A DNA stretch of 64,000 nt from JAVBNT01 sp031551355 (GTDB lineage: Bacteria; Vulcanimicrobiota; CADAWZ01), in NCBI GenBank assembly GCA_031551355.1, contig JAVBNT010000012.1, forward strand, positions 67,041 to 131,040. The letters are read 5' to 3'. Below, in pieces: positions 1 through 8,900 of this stretch. The notes below the pieces were generated by a model. It saw nothing but the letters and a program-made list of their open reading frames with translations. It had not been told where the DNA came from and did no database searches. The position numbers and the translations under genes are program-made. Within the stretch, counting starts at the first letter, position 1. Each line of letters starts with the position of its first letter.

Positions 1-423
1 ATCATTAACACCTTGCCAGTAACCGTCCGAATAACCGTTGTTGTAATTATGAACCGGATTATTACAGTAAGGAAAATTAGGTGCCTGATATGTATTGTTA
101 AGTCCGGTGGTGTTGTTTTTTTGCGCCATTTGCATCATAAGTGCTAAAAGCATTAATTGCAGCATTTGAAGCTGTTGCTGCTGTTGCTGAAGCATTTGCA
201 TTATTTGCTGGAATCCCATATTTCCGCAGCATGGCGTCATTTGGTTGAATAAAGACGTTGGCGATATGCCGAATCCCTGATTGGAAGAGCCAAATAAGGG
301 CTGTCCCATCAGCAGAGAGGCCCCAAAAAAATTACCCAGACCTTGTTGGCTTATGTTCAGGTTGATGGAAATAGAGAGGCCCTGTTGCATAAAAGGGGAA
401 CCTGTTATAAACCCGTTATTCAT
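1..423 (-). CDS. Gln/Met-rich protein, 3' end cut by the window edge
   Basis: An open frame on the minus strand starts at ATG 423-421 and runs without a stop to base 1, giving 141 codons. A GGAGG ribosome-binding site lies 6-7 bases upstream (about 431-436). The N-terminal part is rich in Gly, Asn, Ser, Phe and Gln. A Gln/Met/Leu helix-like stretch follows at about residues 77-105, and then an Asn/Tyr-rich stretch that reaches the edge. No signal peptide or known domain is visible in what is present. It shares the Gln-rich composition of the cyclase tail at 24.7 kb and the protein at 47.9 kb. Function is unknown; the missing C-terminus may hold the identifiable domain. Confidence 0.7.
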   Translation of the reverse strand, partial: MNNGFITGSPFMQQGLSISINLNISQQGLGNFFGASLLMGQPLFGSSNQGFGISPTSLFNQMTPCCGNMGFQQIMQMLQQQQQQLQMLQLMLLALMMQMAQKNNTTGLNNTYQAPNFPYCNNPVHNYNNGYSDGYWQGVND

Positions 424-675
424 GACAAAATCCTCCATTTTATATTTGTTATATTCTTTATAATCAGCATATCAGGTGTTTTGTGATGATTCAAGGTTAA
501 ATTTTTTAATATTGTTAATAATTGAATAATATCTGTTAATTTTTGTTTACAAAAGGAGGAAAGACTAATTGTTTATAGGATAATTAAGTAGCAAGTATTT
601 GAAAAATATTTTCTAAGAATATTTGAATAGTAATGAACCGGGGACTTGTCATTTAATAAATTCCGGAGGATATTT
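424..675. other. Divergent intergenic region
   Basis: AT-rich spacer between the minus-strand Gln-rich gene and the plus-strand zinc-ribbon gene. It contains an isolated AGGAGG at about 553-559 that leads only to a trivially short frame. No RNA gene or convincing promoter pair was found by eye, although transcription must start here in both directions. Confidence 0.4.
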
Positions 676-2235
676 ATGCTTGAAAACAGCTATGGGGATA
701 TTAAAATTCTCGCAACTTTCGCTCAGCTGCAAGACAATCCCGAAGACCGGGAATCTTTTCTTAAGAATATAGACGAAATAGAGCTCCATCTTACCAAAAC
801 ACGCAGAGGGTTTAAAAGGAATCTTGATGGGAATCCGCAATGGGTTCAGGATAAATGTGCTGAAGAAACGGAAGCGGTTTATAACTATATTGATAAATAC
901 CATGAACTTTTGGCGGCAGCAAGGGATATTGCCGGTAATTTTGATGAGAACAGGGTTGGTGAGCTTAAGGCCGGATTTACGGAAGTTATAGATTCTTTAA
1001 ACGGGGCTTTTATTGCTTTCAGGGAAGCCCTGCTGTCTTCCTGGGGACCTTTTGAACATGGCAATATAAATTTGCTGATAGCTATGGCCTATAAAGCTAA
1101 ATCACTGGAAGAATCAATTGTAGAAGTCAGACAGGAGATTATGCCGCTTATTTTGCTCGAGGAAGGTATGATAGCTTCTTTACATGCTGCGGAAGAATCG
1201 GTATTGAAAAATGAGATGATAGGTTGGCAGAGCGATTTTTTGAATCTGCTTGAAAACAGCAGAAAAATTGCGTCTGATGAACTTGATGCTTTTATAGAAG
1301 AGCTTCATATCCTTGGCAACCGTAACTACGCTATGAATCTGGCAAAAATGGCAGAGTATTATGTCGCTGAAAATACGGTATTGCCTGTATCTGATTTGGT
1401 TTTAGAGTGTTCAATGCTTTATGTCAAGGGATATCTTTCGCCGCTGATGTTTAGAGAAGTTTTACTGTTATTCGAGTCAATGATGGAACAGATAAAATCC
1501 CTGGTGCCGCTTAATATCGGTGAAGAAACTTATGATTCGGATGAGGCCTGTATCGAAAATAAAGGGCTTGACACCTCGCAATTGATTGATTCGCTGACAA
1601 AGATAGAAACTGCTTTGTCAGCTTACTATGACGGTATAGATAATAGTGTAACGGAGCTGGATGATGTGAATGAGCTTTTGCAACAGGGAATTGATTTGTT
1701 TGGCAAAGCGATGGAGTATCTGGAGCTTCTTTCCGAAAGGGAAGGTAAAACTCCCTGTATACGCTGCGGTGCGTATAGTCATAGCCATTTTAAATTTTGC
1801 GAAAAGTGCAATGCTCCGCTTAATCCGCTGATAATGGGGGGCAGATCAACTGTTGAAGTTATGGACGACGATTCCGGTGAGTCAGTTATCGTGATGACGA
1901 CAAATATAGAACGCATTTTTTCAGCTGCCGAGGGTTTTTTCAGTGGAGAAGTGACTTCGCAGCAGTTTTTATCTGAAGTTGATAAATTTGGTAAATTGCT
2001 GGCAAAAGCGAAACAGATGGCGCCTGGGACGGATAACGAAGATGAAATTCTTCGTCAGGCGGCTGAAAGTTATCTGCAGGGTTTAAATGAAATAAGCGAG
2101 GGACATTCCGTGTTTAAGCTATTGCTGTCAAACCCGTCGCAGCAAACTCTTGACCGGGCCAAAAGTCTTGTTTGGAGCGGAGCCGGTATTCTTCAGGAAA
2201 TGCAAAAAACGCTTAATCCCTATATTGGCAACTGA
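676..2235 (+). CDS. Helical protein with a central-to-C-terminal zinc ribbon
   Basis: 519 residues. I place the start at ATG 676 because GGAGGA (665-670) sits 5 bases before it; the in-frame start 30 bases upstream has no ribosome-binding site. The protein is almost wholly acidic alpha-helix with no signal peptide or membrane segment, so it is probably cytoplasmic. Around residues 361-383 there is a four-Cys zinc ribbon, with CIRC then CEKC about 17 residues later. Such a ribbon often mediates protein or nucleic-acid contacts. No catalytic motif was recognised. The downstream nuclease gene begins 52 bases after the stop and has its own ribosome-binding site. Family unknown; the zinc ribbon is seen directly, any role is not. 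Confidence 0.75.
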   Translation: MLENSYGDIKILATFAQLQDNPEDRESFLKNIDEIELHLTKTRRGFKRNLDGNPQWVQDKCAEETEAVYNYIDKYHELLAAARDIAGNFDENRVGELKAGFTEVIDSLNGAFIAFREALLSSWGPFEHGNINLLIAMAYKAKSLEESIVEVRQEIMPLILLEEGMIASLHAAEESVLKNEMIGWQSDFLNLLENSRKIASDELDAFIEELHILGNRNYAMNLAKMAEYYVAENTVLPVSDLVLECSMLYVKGYLSPLMFREVLLLFESMMEQIKSLVPLNIGEETYDSDEACIENKGLDTSQLIDSLTKIETALSAYYDGIDNSVTELDDVNELLQQGIDLFGKAMEYLELLSEREGKTPCIRCGAYSHSHFKFCEKCNAPLNPLIMGGRSTVEVMDDDSGESVIVMTTNIERIFSAAEGFFSGEVTSQQFLSEVDKFGKLLAKAKQMAPGTDNEDEILRQAAESYLQGLNEISEGHSVFKLLLSNPSQQTLDRAKSLVWSGAGILQEMQKTLNPYIGN

Positions 2236-2287
2236 TGAAAAGTTTATATATTTATTTATGTTTTTTTTGAATAAAATCGGAGGAGCA

Positions 2288-2791
2288 GTGAAAAAGGCAA
2301 TACTGTCGGTCTTTATTTTGATTATGATGTCCGGATATGCTCTGGCTTCGTCAATGCATGTGGTTACGGTTTCAAAACATATTGACGGAGATACCATACA
2401 GGTAAGGGACTCTCAAAACCGTTTTTTTAAAGTCAGGTTTATCGGGGTGGATACTCCTGAGACCAGGCATCCGAAAAAGGGAGTAGAGTATTATGGTAAG
2501 GAAGCAGCCGCTTTTACAAAAAAGCAGCTGCCTTTGGGAAAAAAGGTTTATCTTGAAAAAGATGTTTCTGAAACGGACAGATATGGACGGCTGCTGAGAT
2601 ACGTTTGGCTTGCCAAACCTTCCGACAGCGGCAGGGAGTCTGAAATAAGAGGCAAGATGCTGAATGCGGTTCTTCTTCTTGACGGTTACGCCAGAAATGC
2701 GACCTATCCTCCGGATGTCCGTCATTCGAAGCTGTTTGCCAAATATGCGCGTGAAGCCAGAGCTCATAGCAAGGGATTGTGGCGGAAATAA
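2288..2791 (+). CDS. Secreted staphylococcal-nuclease-like (thermonuclease) protein
   Basis: 167 residues from GTG 2288, chosen because GGAGG lies 4 bases before it and it yields a clean signal peptide (Lys-Lys, hydrophobic core, ending near Ala-Leu-Ala-Ser). An upstream ATG at 2258 is possible but has no ribosome-binding site. The mature part is a single SNase (TNase) domain: HIDGDTI calcium-site region, VRFIGVDTPE with the catalytic Arg and Glu, and YGRLLRYVW with the second Arg. These residues match the Ca-dependent phosphodiesterase that cleaves DNA and RNA to 3'-phosphates. It is predicted to act outside the cytoplasmic membrane, for example in nucleic-acid scavenging. The length is normal for a one-domain nuclease. 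Confidence 0.9.
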   Translation: MKKAILSVFILIMMSGYALASSMHVVTVSKHIDGDTIQVRDSQNRFFKVRFIGVDTPETRHPKKGVEYYGKEAAAFTKKQLPLGKKVYLEKDVSETDRYGRLLRYVWLAKPSDSGRESEIRGKMLNAVLLLDGYARNATYPPDVRHSKLFAKYAREARAHSKGLWRK

Positions 2792-2793
2792 AA

Positions 2794-2868
2794 TGGCTCC
2801 AGCGATAGGATTCGAACCTATAACCGTCCGGTTAACAGCCGGATGCTCTACCATTGAGCTACGCTGGA
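2794..2868 (-). tRNA. tRNA-Asn (GTT), copy 2
   Basis: The minus strand folds as a full cloverleaf: acceptor stem TCCAGCG/CGCTGGA, D stem GCTC/GAGC, anticodon loop CTGTTAA giving anticodon GTT, T loop TTCGAAT, discriminator G and an encoded CCA (2794-2796). It is identical to the second gene 38 bp away (2907-2981) and lies promoter-distal to it. It is probably co-transcribed from the promoter at 2999-3027. Confidence 0.96.
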
Positions 2869-2906
2869 ACATCGTTGTTTTTTTGTTATTTAGTTTGCCG
2901 CGAGAC

Positions 2907-2981
2907 TGGCTCCAGCGATAGGATTCGAACCTATAACCGTCCGGTTAACAGCCGGATGCTCTACCATTGAGCTACGCTGGA
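2907..2981 (-). tRNA. tRNA-Asn (GTT), copy 1
   Basis: Identical to the tRNA at 2794-2868, including the encoded CCA (2907-2909). It is the promoter-proximal copy, only about 18 bases from the -10 box at 2999-3004. Cloverleaf stems and the GTT anticodon are as in the other copy. Confidence 0.96.
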
Positions 2982-2998
2982 AATTCTTCGCGGTGCAA

Positions 2999-3027
2999 AT
3001 TATAACACAGATTTATATTTCTTGCAA
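2999..3027 (-). promoter_or_regulatory. Sigma-70-type promoter for the tRNA-Asn pair
   Basis: Reading the minus strand: -35 TTGCAA (3022-3027), a 17-base spacer, then -10 TATAAT (2999-3004) preceded by TGT, an extended -10. The predicted transcript starts just before the first tRNA-Asn. Confidence 0.8.
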
Positions 3028-3040
3028 TACCTTTTCTTTG

Positions 3041-3391
3041 TTAAATTAACATTTCCTGCAGTTTTTGCAGTGCCAGCTTTATTTCTATGTTTATGATCCC
3101 TGTATTTGCATCTTTTTCCGCCAGAACCGCAAGGATGGTTTCTTCCGTTACTTCATAGACAATGAAAATTAAATCCTGTGATTCCAGGGTAATATTTACC
3201 GGTTTTCCGGCTTCAAATCTTTCAAACGTCATTGTTTCGGCAGTTGCAAATAATTCACAAATACTGGCGCCGATAAAATCCGTATCATGCTTAAATTCAC
3301 CGGCCGATACGATTACAAGACCGTCTTTTCCAACGAGAAGAGTGCCTCTGACACTTCTTACCTGTGTTAACTCTTCTACTATTTTTTCCAT
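3041..3391 (-). CDS. Roadblock/LC7 domain protein
   Basis: 116 residues; ATG 3391 is preceded by GGGAGG about 9 bases upstream. The whole protein is one roadblock/LC7 domain: an N-terminal helix (EKIVEELTQVRSVRGTLLV), the strand GKDGLVIVSAG, a long central helix with the aspartate-rich HDTDFIGASI segment, then a beta-strand pair and a C-terminal helix. Roadblock proteins (for example MglB) dimerise and bind or activate small Ras-like GTPases. No MglA-type GTPase lies in this window. It is the last gene of a minus-strand run after the 794-residue protein (48-base gap) and the giant TPR protein. The partner and process are unknown. Confidence 0.85.
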   Translation of the reverse strand: MEKIVEELTQVRSVRGTLLVGKDGLVIVSAGEFKHDTDFIGASICELFATAETMTFERFEAGKPVNITLESQDLIFIVYEVTEETILAVLAEKDANTGIINIEIKLALQKLQEMLI

Positions 3392-3439
3392 TTATGACAT
3401 CCTCCCTGACTACTTTGCGGATCTGACTTTTTATTTGGA

Positions 3440-5824
3440 CTATGCAAGCATTCTTGCACCTTCAATTATTTTAAGATTCCATACTTCCCTTGCGGAGGAA
3501 GCATCGATTATTGAAATAAATACCGTAGAATCACTGAACGGAATTATCGAAAAAATATGTTCATCGGTAAAAATACACAATTGACGGTATGGCTTATTTT
3601 CCGTAATGCCGCTTAAAAGTTTTATATTGGCAGGTATGAAAGAGGATGTAAAGCCCTGCATTATATCTACAAATTTTTTGTCATCCAGATCTTCTTCAAG
3701 CGGCTGGAAATTTTCATCCAGAAGTATATTTCCTGCGATTCCTTCGGCGCTTTTTAGTTCTTCAAAGACTTTTTTCAGCATAGACTCTCTGAAATCAGCA
3801 GATCCGCTGGCCGCAAAGACTTCATTTAACGAGCTGTTTTTATTCGTTTTTGTGGTCAGCACATAATCGTTTGTGTAATCTATATACATATTGTATTCCG
3901 GCGTATCAATAAATATGGAGTTTATATTTTGTTCATATTTATCGGCAAGTTCCCTTTTGACGGCAAACAATATTTCTGCCGAATATGCCGAGAGCGGCTC
4001 CTGCTCTTTTTGTTCAATGTTTTTAGAGATAATATTCATCCCGTTTTTCAATGAGATATTTATTGACATATTTTTGTTCAGACTCTCAAACATGTCGTCT
4101 ATTTCATCCCAATGACCTGACAAACCCTGATCAGCCAATTCAATTATGGCGGATTTTAATTCCTGATAGGACTCGTCAAGCAGCTTCTCTTCATAGCCTA
4201 TCTCGGGAATCGATGATGTATCCTGCTGTCCGGCAAACTCTACTTTGATAGTTTCCTCAATCATATGAGACTCTTCCATCGTATCTTCATTAGTCTCTTC
4301 GCGAATTTCCTGAACGTGCTCCGATTCGGACAGCTGTTCACCGGCTGAGAACTGTTCCTCTGCAGCTTCCTGCCCCGCCTGTTCTTCGGGCATGTCCGCA
4401 ATTTTCTGTTCTGCGGATGAAATGTCCGCATAGTCCTCATAGACACTGCTTGGCACCGGAGCATTGATTACTTCCGAAATCAGGAATTCTTCTTCTTCTG
4501 CGGAGATTTTTGCGTCTGATATCAGTCCTCCGCTTAATGATGCCGCCGGAGATTCAATCTTTGACTTGGTCGTGTATTCGTCGACATTGTTCATCAAAGA
4601 TTCGAGCCTGTCCTTCTGTTCCTTAAAGAAATAGTCGGCAATTATATCGTTTATTTTCAGTTTTGACAGACATTCAAAGCCGGTAATCGTATTTGAGATA
4701 TATTTTGTTTTCTGGTTTTCCAGAATTCCGGTGAGTTTGTTCTCCAGCTCGTCGGTTGATTCAATGACGATTATGTTATTGGAGGAGGTCAGGTACTTTT
4801 TATTGTTGCTTGACAGCCGTGAACCGCAGATCAGTATTGATACGTCGGCTCTGTAGATATCTGCTCTCGCCCGAAACATATAGACGTCGTTAGCCTGAAG
4901 CTGATTTTCTTTGATTGCGATATGTATCAGCTGTCCGTAATGATTGATAAAAATGTCGAGGTCTTTAAAATTATTTTCTTCCCTTACGGCGATATTTTTG
5001 ATGTCAATGTTGATTTTTTCAAGCAGCATCAGTATGTAAAGTGCCAGCCAGAGATTCTTTTTCGTAAACTTACTGCCGAGTGCGGTTAACGACAGTCCCT
5101 GATCTATTTTTTCATCGAGGAATGTTTTTCCGCAGTGAGGACATTTGAGTCCCCTTTTAGATGCTTCCTGAATGGAGTCCAAATTTGATACTTTGCTTAT
5201 CTGGAGACCTGTTTCACGGCAGTATACGAAGTATTCCCTGTTTATAAGTTTGAGATTGGCTAGATTTTCAAGCGTGTCAAACAGATTGTTATCGTCCAGT
5301 ATTTTTCCAAGTGAATCAATAAAACAGTTTTTGCTTTTCGCTATCTCCTGCAGTGTTGTGCGCAGAGTCGAATCAGTCAGAGCCTTCACGATTGAACGGT
5401 CTTCATCGTTTATCTCCGCTCCCAGCGCGCCTTCTTTTACCATGACAAATTTTTCGTTTGAATAAGGGTAGGTTCTCCAGTGATCGCTGTCAATGCTTCT
5501 TCCCGACATTATTGTCGTCAGAATGGCACTTTTGAAATCTTCGAATGTTTCTTTATTTTCCTTTTTTCCGCTCAGAACTCCGGCTTCAATATAGCTTTTG
5601 TTTTCGGGAATGGATATATAGAAAATATTACCGCTTTTTTTATCGTAATAGAGATCCCCTGTGAAACTGTCGCAGTTAAGAAAATCCCCGCTGATTCCAT
5701 ATTTCAGAAAAACGTCTTCCGCGCCTTCAAATATTGCACCATAGCTTTTTGTAAGATTTTTTAGAATATTTTTTTTATCTTTTTTGTCTATAGAAATCGG
5801 CAGTATTTGTTTGTAAAATTCCAT
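3440..5824 (-). CDS. Large multidomain protein with zinc-ribbon, nuclease-fold-like and roadblock-like segments
   Basis: 794 residues from ATG 5824, preceded by AAGGTGA; an in-frame GTG 33 bases upstream is less likely. Residues about 1-150 form an unrecognised domain. A winged-helix-like stretch and a single CPHC knuckle lie near 225-235. At about 255-370 an alpha/beta segment with DLDIFI followed by IHIAIK resembles the core of PD-(D/E)xK restriction-like folds. A long acidic low-complexity linker spans about 430-545. The last about 125 residues read like a divergent roadblock domain (helix, GNILLD strand, long helix, beta hairpin, helix). No signal peptide. It sits between the TPR gene and the true roadblock gene. 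Domain calls come from pattern reading and are tentative. Confidence 0.7.
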   Translation of the reverse strand: MEFYKQILPISIDKKDKKNILKNLTKSYGAIFEGAEDVFLKYGISGDFLNCDSFTGDLYYDKKSGNIFYISIPENKSYIEAGVLSGKKENKETFEDFKSAILTTIMSGRSIDSDHWRTYPYSNEKFVMVKEGALGAEINDEDRSIVKALTDSTLRTTLQEIAKSKNCFIDSLGKILDDNNLFDTLENLANLKLINREYFVYCRETGLQISKVSNLDSIQEASKRGLKCPHCGKTFLDEKIDQGLSLTALGSKFTKKNLWLALYILMLLEKINIDIKNIAVREENNFKDLDIFINHYGQLIHIAIKENQLQANDVYMFRARADIYRADVSILICGSRLSSNNKKYLTSSNNIIVIESTDELENKLTGILENQKTKYISNTITGFECLSKLKINDIIADYFFKEQKDRLESLMNNVDEYTTKSKIESPAASLSGGLISDAKISAEEEEFLISEVINAPVPSSVYEDYADISSAEQKIADMPEEQAGQEAAEEQFSAGEQLSESEHVQEIREETNEDTMEESHMIEETIKVEFAGQQDTSSIPEIGYEEKLLDESYQELKSAIIELADQGLSGHWDEIDDMFESLNKNMSINISLKNGMNIISKNIEQKEQEPLSAYSAEILFAVKRELADKYEQNINSIFIDTPEYNMYIDYTNDYVLTTKTNKNSSLNEVFAASGSADFRESMLKKVFEELKSAEGIAGNILLDENFQPLEEDLDDKKFVDIMQGFTSSFIPANIKLLSGITENKPYRQLCIFTDEHIFSIIPFSDSTVFISIIDASSAREVWNLKIIEGARMLA

Positions 5825-5919
5825 TTTGTTACACTCACCTTCTGGTATTTGGTTCACAAAAAGCCCTATGGATTTAATTTCTGACCCTGTTCATATGAAT
5901 AGTCTTTGATTAGCGGTTG

Positions 5920-8900
5920 TTATTTTTGACCTTTTATTTTATCAAGCTCTCTGCTTATTGATTTTTTGAATTGTTCATTTTTCATTTTTGATGCTATCTG
6001 ATATGCCGTTTCAAGCTGTTTTGCACACTCATGTATAAGGCCTTTTTTCTTATAGATTAATGACAGGTTAAAGTGTGCCGACAGATCGAGCGGGTCAATC
6101 TCCAGCGTTTTTTGATATGCTTCAATAACTTCATCGAATCTTGCGGCTTTTGTATAGGCAACGCCCAGGTTGAAGTATATTCTTGCATCTCTCGGATTGA
6201 GCCTGATGGCTTTTTGATATTCCGCTATCGCCTGATCGAGCTTGTTTGCGGCGGCGAATGCAATGCCGAGATGACTGTGCGCTTCAAAGTTATCCGCATT
6301 TATTGAGATTGCTCTTTTCAGATAGGAGATGGCTTCATCCGAATTCTGTTTCTGCAGGAAGATAATGCCTAATTTTGTGTAGCTTTCATCGTCTGACGGC
6401 TCGATAGCGACGGCTTTTTTATATGCCTCAATAGCTTCATCAAGCATGCCTTTCTGATGATATACAAGTCCGGTACGGCTTTGAGGCAGTGCGGACAGAG
6501 GTGCTATCTGACTTACTTTTTGGAAGTATTCAAGGGCTTCATCAAGCTTGCCTCTTCTTATCAGGACGTCTCCGGTGCCCATCATTGCATCAGGATACGA
6601 CGGCTCAAGTGTCAGGCCGTTTTTGTAGGCGGCAATGGCCTGATCCCATTTGTTTTTCTTTTGCAGTGCATTGCCGAGCAGAGTATATAACAATGGGCTC
6701 GGTGATAGCTTTATCGCCGATTCGAATGAATTTATTGCCAGATCAAAGTCTCCGCGGTTCATGTATGAATTACCGAGCCTTACCAGTAATTCAGAATCGC
6801 TGTCGTTTAAATAAAGTGCTTTCTGGAACTGCTCTATGGCAAGATCATTGTCTTTTTTGTAAGTATACATATCCCCCAGCATTATCAGGGCCTCGTAATA
6901 ATCGGTAGTATTATTTACAAGTGCGAGTATTTCCCTGAATATTGATTCTACGTCGCCGAGATGCAGTTTGCAGGAAGCTTTTTTAAGTAATATATCGTTT
7001 CTTTGAGAATCCAGCCTGAGCGCATTGTCAAACGCTGTCGATGCCAGTTCCCACTTGCCCTGTGTGTATAATATTTTCCCTATATAACAATGCAGATCGG
7101 CGCTCTCACTGTATGGCAATGCATTTCTGAATTCCTGTTCGGCGGCCACGAGACTGCCGAGTTCATACATCGCAATGGCTTTATAATATCCGACGTCGCT
7201 TTCACATCCGTTATTCATCGCCATATCGAGCACCTTGAGTGATTCCTGGAATCTGCCGAGCAGGAGCAGCAGCTTGCCCTGTTTGAATAACATTTCGCCC
7301 AGTTCATTTCTGGCTTCCGGGAATGAAGCGGCAATTTCGTAAAGTTCAACAGCTTTGGAAAGCTGGTTCAGCACTGTCACCGTTTCGGCATAGTCACGGT
7401 AAAAGAACCACTCGTCATCCTTGAGTTTTATAGCCATATCAAAATGGTATTCAGCTTCTTCGATGTTGTTTAATATGAAATTGGAACTCCCCAGATAGTG
7501 ATGAGTCCGCGGATTTTCATTGTCTGATTTCAGTGCCGTTTTGAATTCCGACACTGCCGATTCATATTGACCGGTTTCATAATAAAGAACGCCCAGTTTG
7601 AAGTTGAACTGATAATTTGACGGCGCAAGTTCAAGAGCTCTCTTCATGTGCTCTATTGCCGCTGATTTGTTGCCTGTTATGTGGTTTATATCGGCAAGTT
7701 CTTCAATATAAGTCAGGTTTTTAGGACTTACAAAGGCAGCTTTTTGCGTAAGCTCCAATGCGCGCACCAGATCGCCGCAGTCCTTACAGGCCAGAGCGTT
7801 GGCAAATATATATTCACTGTTGCCGGGCGCAAGGAATACCGCCTGTGCAAGGCTTTCCTGTGCGTCTCTGCAGTTGCCCGATTCCATAAAGGCCAGACCC
7901 CTTCTGTAGTAAGGCTCATCAAGGAATTGATTAAGCTTTATACTGGATTCGTATGCTGACGCTGCCAACCCCCACATTTTTTGTTTTTCATAAGTTTTGC
8001 CCAACTCAAAAAATGCATTGTCGGTCGGAAATATTTCTATCGATTTTCTGAGCGATATTATTGCCAGATCATATTGTCCGGTTATTGAATATATAATTCC
8101 GCAGCTTCTGTGCAGAAAGTAGTTGTTGACGTTTGTCTGCAGCGCTTTCTGATATGCTTTTAAAGCCTCGTCATACCTGTTCATCATGCGGTATGTGTCG
8201 CCTATAAGCTGGTGAATACGTCCCTGGGCCCCATACTCCAGAGCTTTTTGAAATTGGCTGTTGGCCAGATCTATTTTGCCCTGCCTTAAATAAGCTATAC
8301 CCAATTCGGTATATATTCTCTCATTTTCCGGGGAATAGCTGATGGCTTTCTGGAATTTTTTGATTGCCAGCTCATATTTTCCGAGTTTTGAAAGCGAATG
8401 CCCGAGCTCCAGATAGGCTTCGCTCATTTCCGGCTCCAGATCGATGGCTTTCTGGAACGCCCTGTTGGCGAAAGTTGAATCTCCGAGCCTGTTATATACT
8501 TTTCCGCATTCGAAGTAGGTCATGCCGCTTTTATCGTCAAGGCTTATCGACAAATTGAATTCATCAAGCGCCTTGGATAACCGGCCGGCCCTGCTGTATG
8601 CGACGCCAAGATAATGATGTATCTGTGAGTCGTTAGGATCAAGATCTATTGCTCTGAGGAATTCCCTGGTTGCGGAATCAAGATCGTTTACCTGCAGATA
8701 TGCTATTCCGAGGTTGTTGTGAGTATAAGGATCATTAGGGTCTATACTTATTGAACGCTTATATGCGTTGATTGTTTCTTCCCAGCGTTCAAGCCTTGCA
8801 TATGCCCGTCCCAGATTGTAATAACAAAATGCGTCGTCAGGTGAAAGCTTGATTGCCGCTTCAAATTGCTTTACGGCGGCTTCAACCTCATTTTTCTGCA

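Noticed and set aside
2794..2981. Tandem tRNA-Asn pair as an integration site
   Set aside because: The two copies are complete and only 38 bp apart with nothing between; simple gene duplication explains them.
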